Of a DNA stretch of 6,631 nt, positions 6,045 through 6,631 are shown piece after piece. The translations under genes and the position numbers were made by a program. Under the pieces are notes generated by a model. That model was not told the DNA's origin. It searched no databases and saw only the letters and a list, made by a program, of their open reading frames with translations. Source of the DNA: Clostridia bacterium (GTDB taxonomy: Bacteria > Bacillota_A > Clostridia > Christensenellales > Aristaeellaceae); NCBI GenBank assembly GCA_009783365.1, contig WRHG01000101.1, positions 1-6,631 on the forward strand, given 5' to 3'. Each line of letters opens with the position of its first letter. Position 1 is the first letter of the stretch.

Positions 6045-6142
6045 TGGGTTCGCCCCCCTTATGAATTTCTGCCTTTGCGCCCCAATGGCCCTGAAAGCCG
6101 CTTCATACGAATGTTCCGCGTCTTTCGCCGCGGTTGCCCTCT
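6045..6142 (-). other. Long, partly structured 5' leader of the P-loop gene
   Basis: About 98 bases separate the predicted transcription start from the TTG start codon. Near the 5' end, CCGCG and CGCGG (6129-6133 and 6116-6120) form a stem that, after a G-A mismatch and one more C-G pair, is closed by a GAAA tetraloop. A weaker GGC/GCC pairing follows downstream. I could not match it to a known riboswitch class. Confidence 0.4.
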
Positions 6143-6148
6143 GCAGCC

Positions 6149-6178
6149 ATTATAGCATGAACTCCATGCAAATAGCAA
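6149..6178 (-). promoter_or_regulatory. Extended -10 promoter of the P-loop gene
   Basis: On the - strand a perfect TATAAT (6154-6149) is preceded by TGC (6157-6155), giving a full extended -10 element. TTGCTA (6178-6173) lies 18 bases upstream as a moderate -35. The predicted start is near 6142. It lies in the gap after addB, so the P-loop gene is transcribed independently of addB. The rest of the 6155-6233 gap shows no convincing terminator for addB. Confidence 0.75.
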
Positions 6179-6233
6179 CCATTTCAAAGGGAAATGATGT
6201 GGTGCAAACAGTCCTACGATATGGTGACATCAC

Positions 6234-6631
6234 TCATGACGGGGGGTTCTCACGTGCTTTCAACCAGGGTTCGCCGGCAAGTCTGAGGCGCAATTCCTCC
6301 ATATCCATGGAAGGTACGCGACGGAAGGGAGCATCCGGGGAGTCGGCCTCAATGCCGCATATGGCATGGAATTCGCAGTAGTTACAGGCGGAAATGGCTT
6401 CGCTTTGAACGGGGGCAATGTGGGTTTCGCCGCTGAATATACGGTCTGCCAAGATGGCGGCCATATCCCGAGCATGGGCTAATAAAGCTTTCATTTGCCG
6501 CATATCAAGAGCTTTTGCCAGGCTTTTCAGGGAACCGTCCTGATTGAGCATTTTCGGAAGGACTATTCCCTGCTCATCCATTGCGTTCATGATTTCCACA
6601 TCCGCCAGCGCGATGCCGCGCAACTGCAATA
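6234..6631 (-). CDS. addB: ATP-dependent helicase/nuclease subunit B, C-terminal end (partial)
   Basis: Only the last 131 or so residues are present; the gene enters from the right edge, so its true start is outside. AddB is a subunit of the AddAB complex, which processes double-strand breaks and loads RecA. The visible part contains LRGIALADVEIMNAMDE, typical of the end of the nuclease domain. It also carries the cysteine signature C82-x2-C85-x5-C91 (CNYCEFHAIC, counted from the first visible methionine). This equals the spacing of the last three 4Fe-4S ligands of Bacillus subtilis AddB; the fourth ligand and the PD-(D/E)XK catalytic residues lie upstream of the window. A polar tail follows to the TGA. 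The usual partner addA, commonly directly downstream, is not there; a promoter and the P-loop gene follow instead. Confidence 0.85.
   Translation of the reverse strand, partial: LQLRGIALADVEIMNAMDEQGIVLPKMLNQDGSLKSLAKALDMRQMKALLAHARDMAAILADRIFSGETHIAPVQSEAISACNYCEFHAICGIEADSPDAPFRRVPSMDMEELRLRLAGEPWLKARENPPS

Noticed and set aside
6045..6142. c-di-GMP-I (GEMM) riboswitch before the P-loop gene
   Set aside because: Only the GGGCAA segment and a GAAA-capped stem resemble it; the conserved GCAAAGCC segment and second helix are not in the expected places.
6061..6381. Open frame on the + strand of 106 codons over the P-loop gene leader and addB end
   Set aside because: It crosses the - strand promoter and the addB iron-sulfur region antisense; there is no family motif and no ribosome-binding site.

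Overview
The window looks like a chromosomal segment of an anaerobic Firmicute, most likely class Clostridia. I infer this from a reverse-order rubrerythrin, an ECF-type vitamin transporter S component next to a type III pantothenate kinase, an RseC-like protein outside any rpoE operon, and an AddB-type (not RecBCD) nuclease end. Base composition is balanced, and ribosome-binding sites are mostly clear purine-rich Shine-Dalgarno sequences. I see no transposase, phage gene, tRNA, rRNA or CRISPR array.

Left half (1-3179, + strand). A compact run of four genes: the C-terminal bulk of an ECF transporter S component (probably pantothenate or a precursor; its start lies outside the window), coaX (overlapping it by 4 bases), hom (homoserine dehydrogenase with an ACT domain) and an rseC-like gene. 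The first two form a natural uptake-then-phosphorylation pair for coenzyme A synthesis. hom makes homoserine for threonine and methionine. The rseC-like gene encodes a cysteine-rich, two-helix membrane protein.

Middle (3180-3385). The convergent gap is almost filled by a 159-base imperfect palindrome with nested inverted repeats, followed by a good intrinsic terminator for the rubrerythrin gene on the - strand.

Right half (- strand, read from right to left). First comes the C-terminal end of AddB with its iron-sulfur cysteines, then an intergenic region with a strong extended -10 promoter and a roughly 100-base leader. A small P-loop protein of unknown function follows, starting at TTG. Next is a hairpin terminator that overlaps a well-formed thrC promoter, then thrC (threonine synthase), and finally the reverse rubrerythrin with a palindrome-rich upstream region. 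hom and thrC are both threonine-pathway genes but lie in separate, opposed transcription units; thrB is not in the window.

Nothing here is a clearly new multi-gene system. The most interesting leads are the uncharacterised P-loop protein with its own promoter and leader, the large intergenic palindrome, the palindromes around the rubrerythrin gene, and the absence of addA directly downstream of addB.
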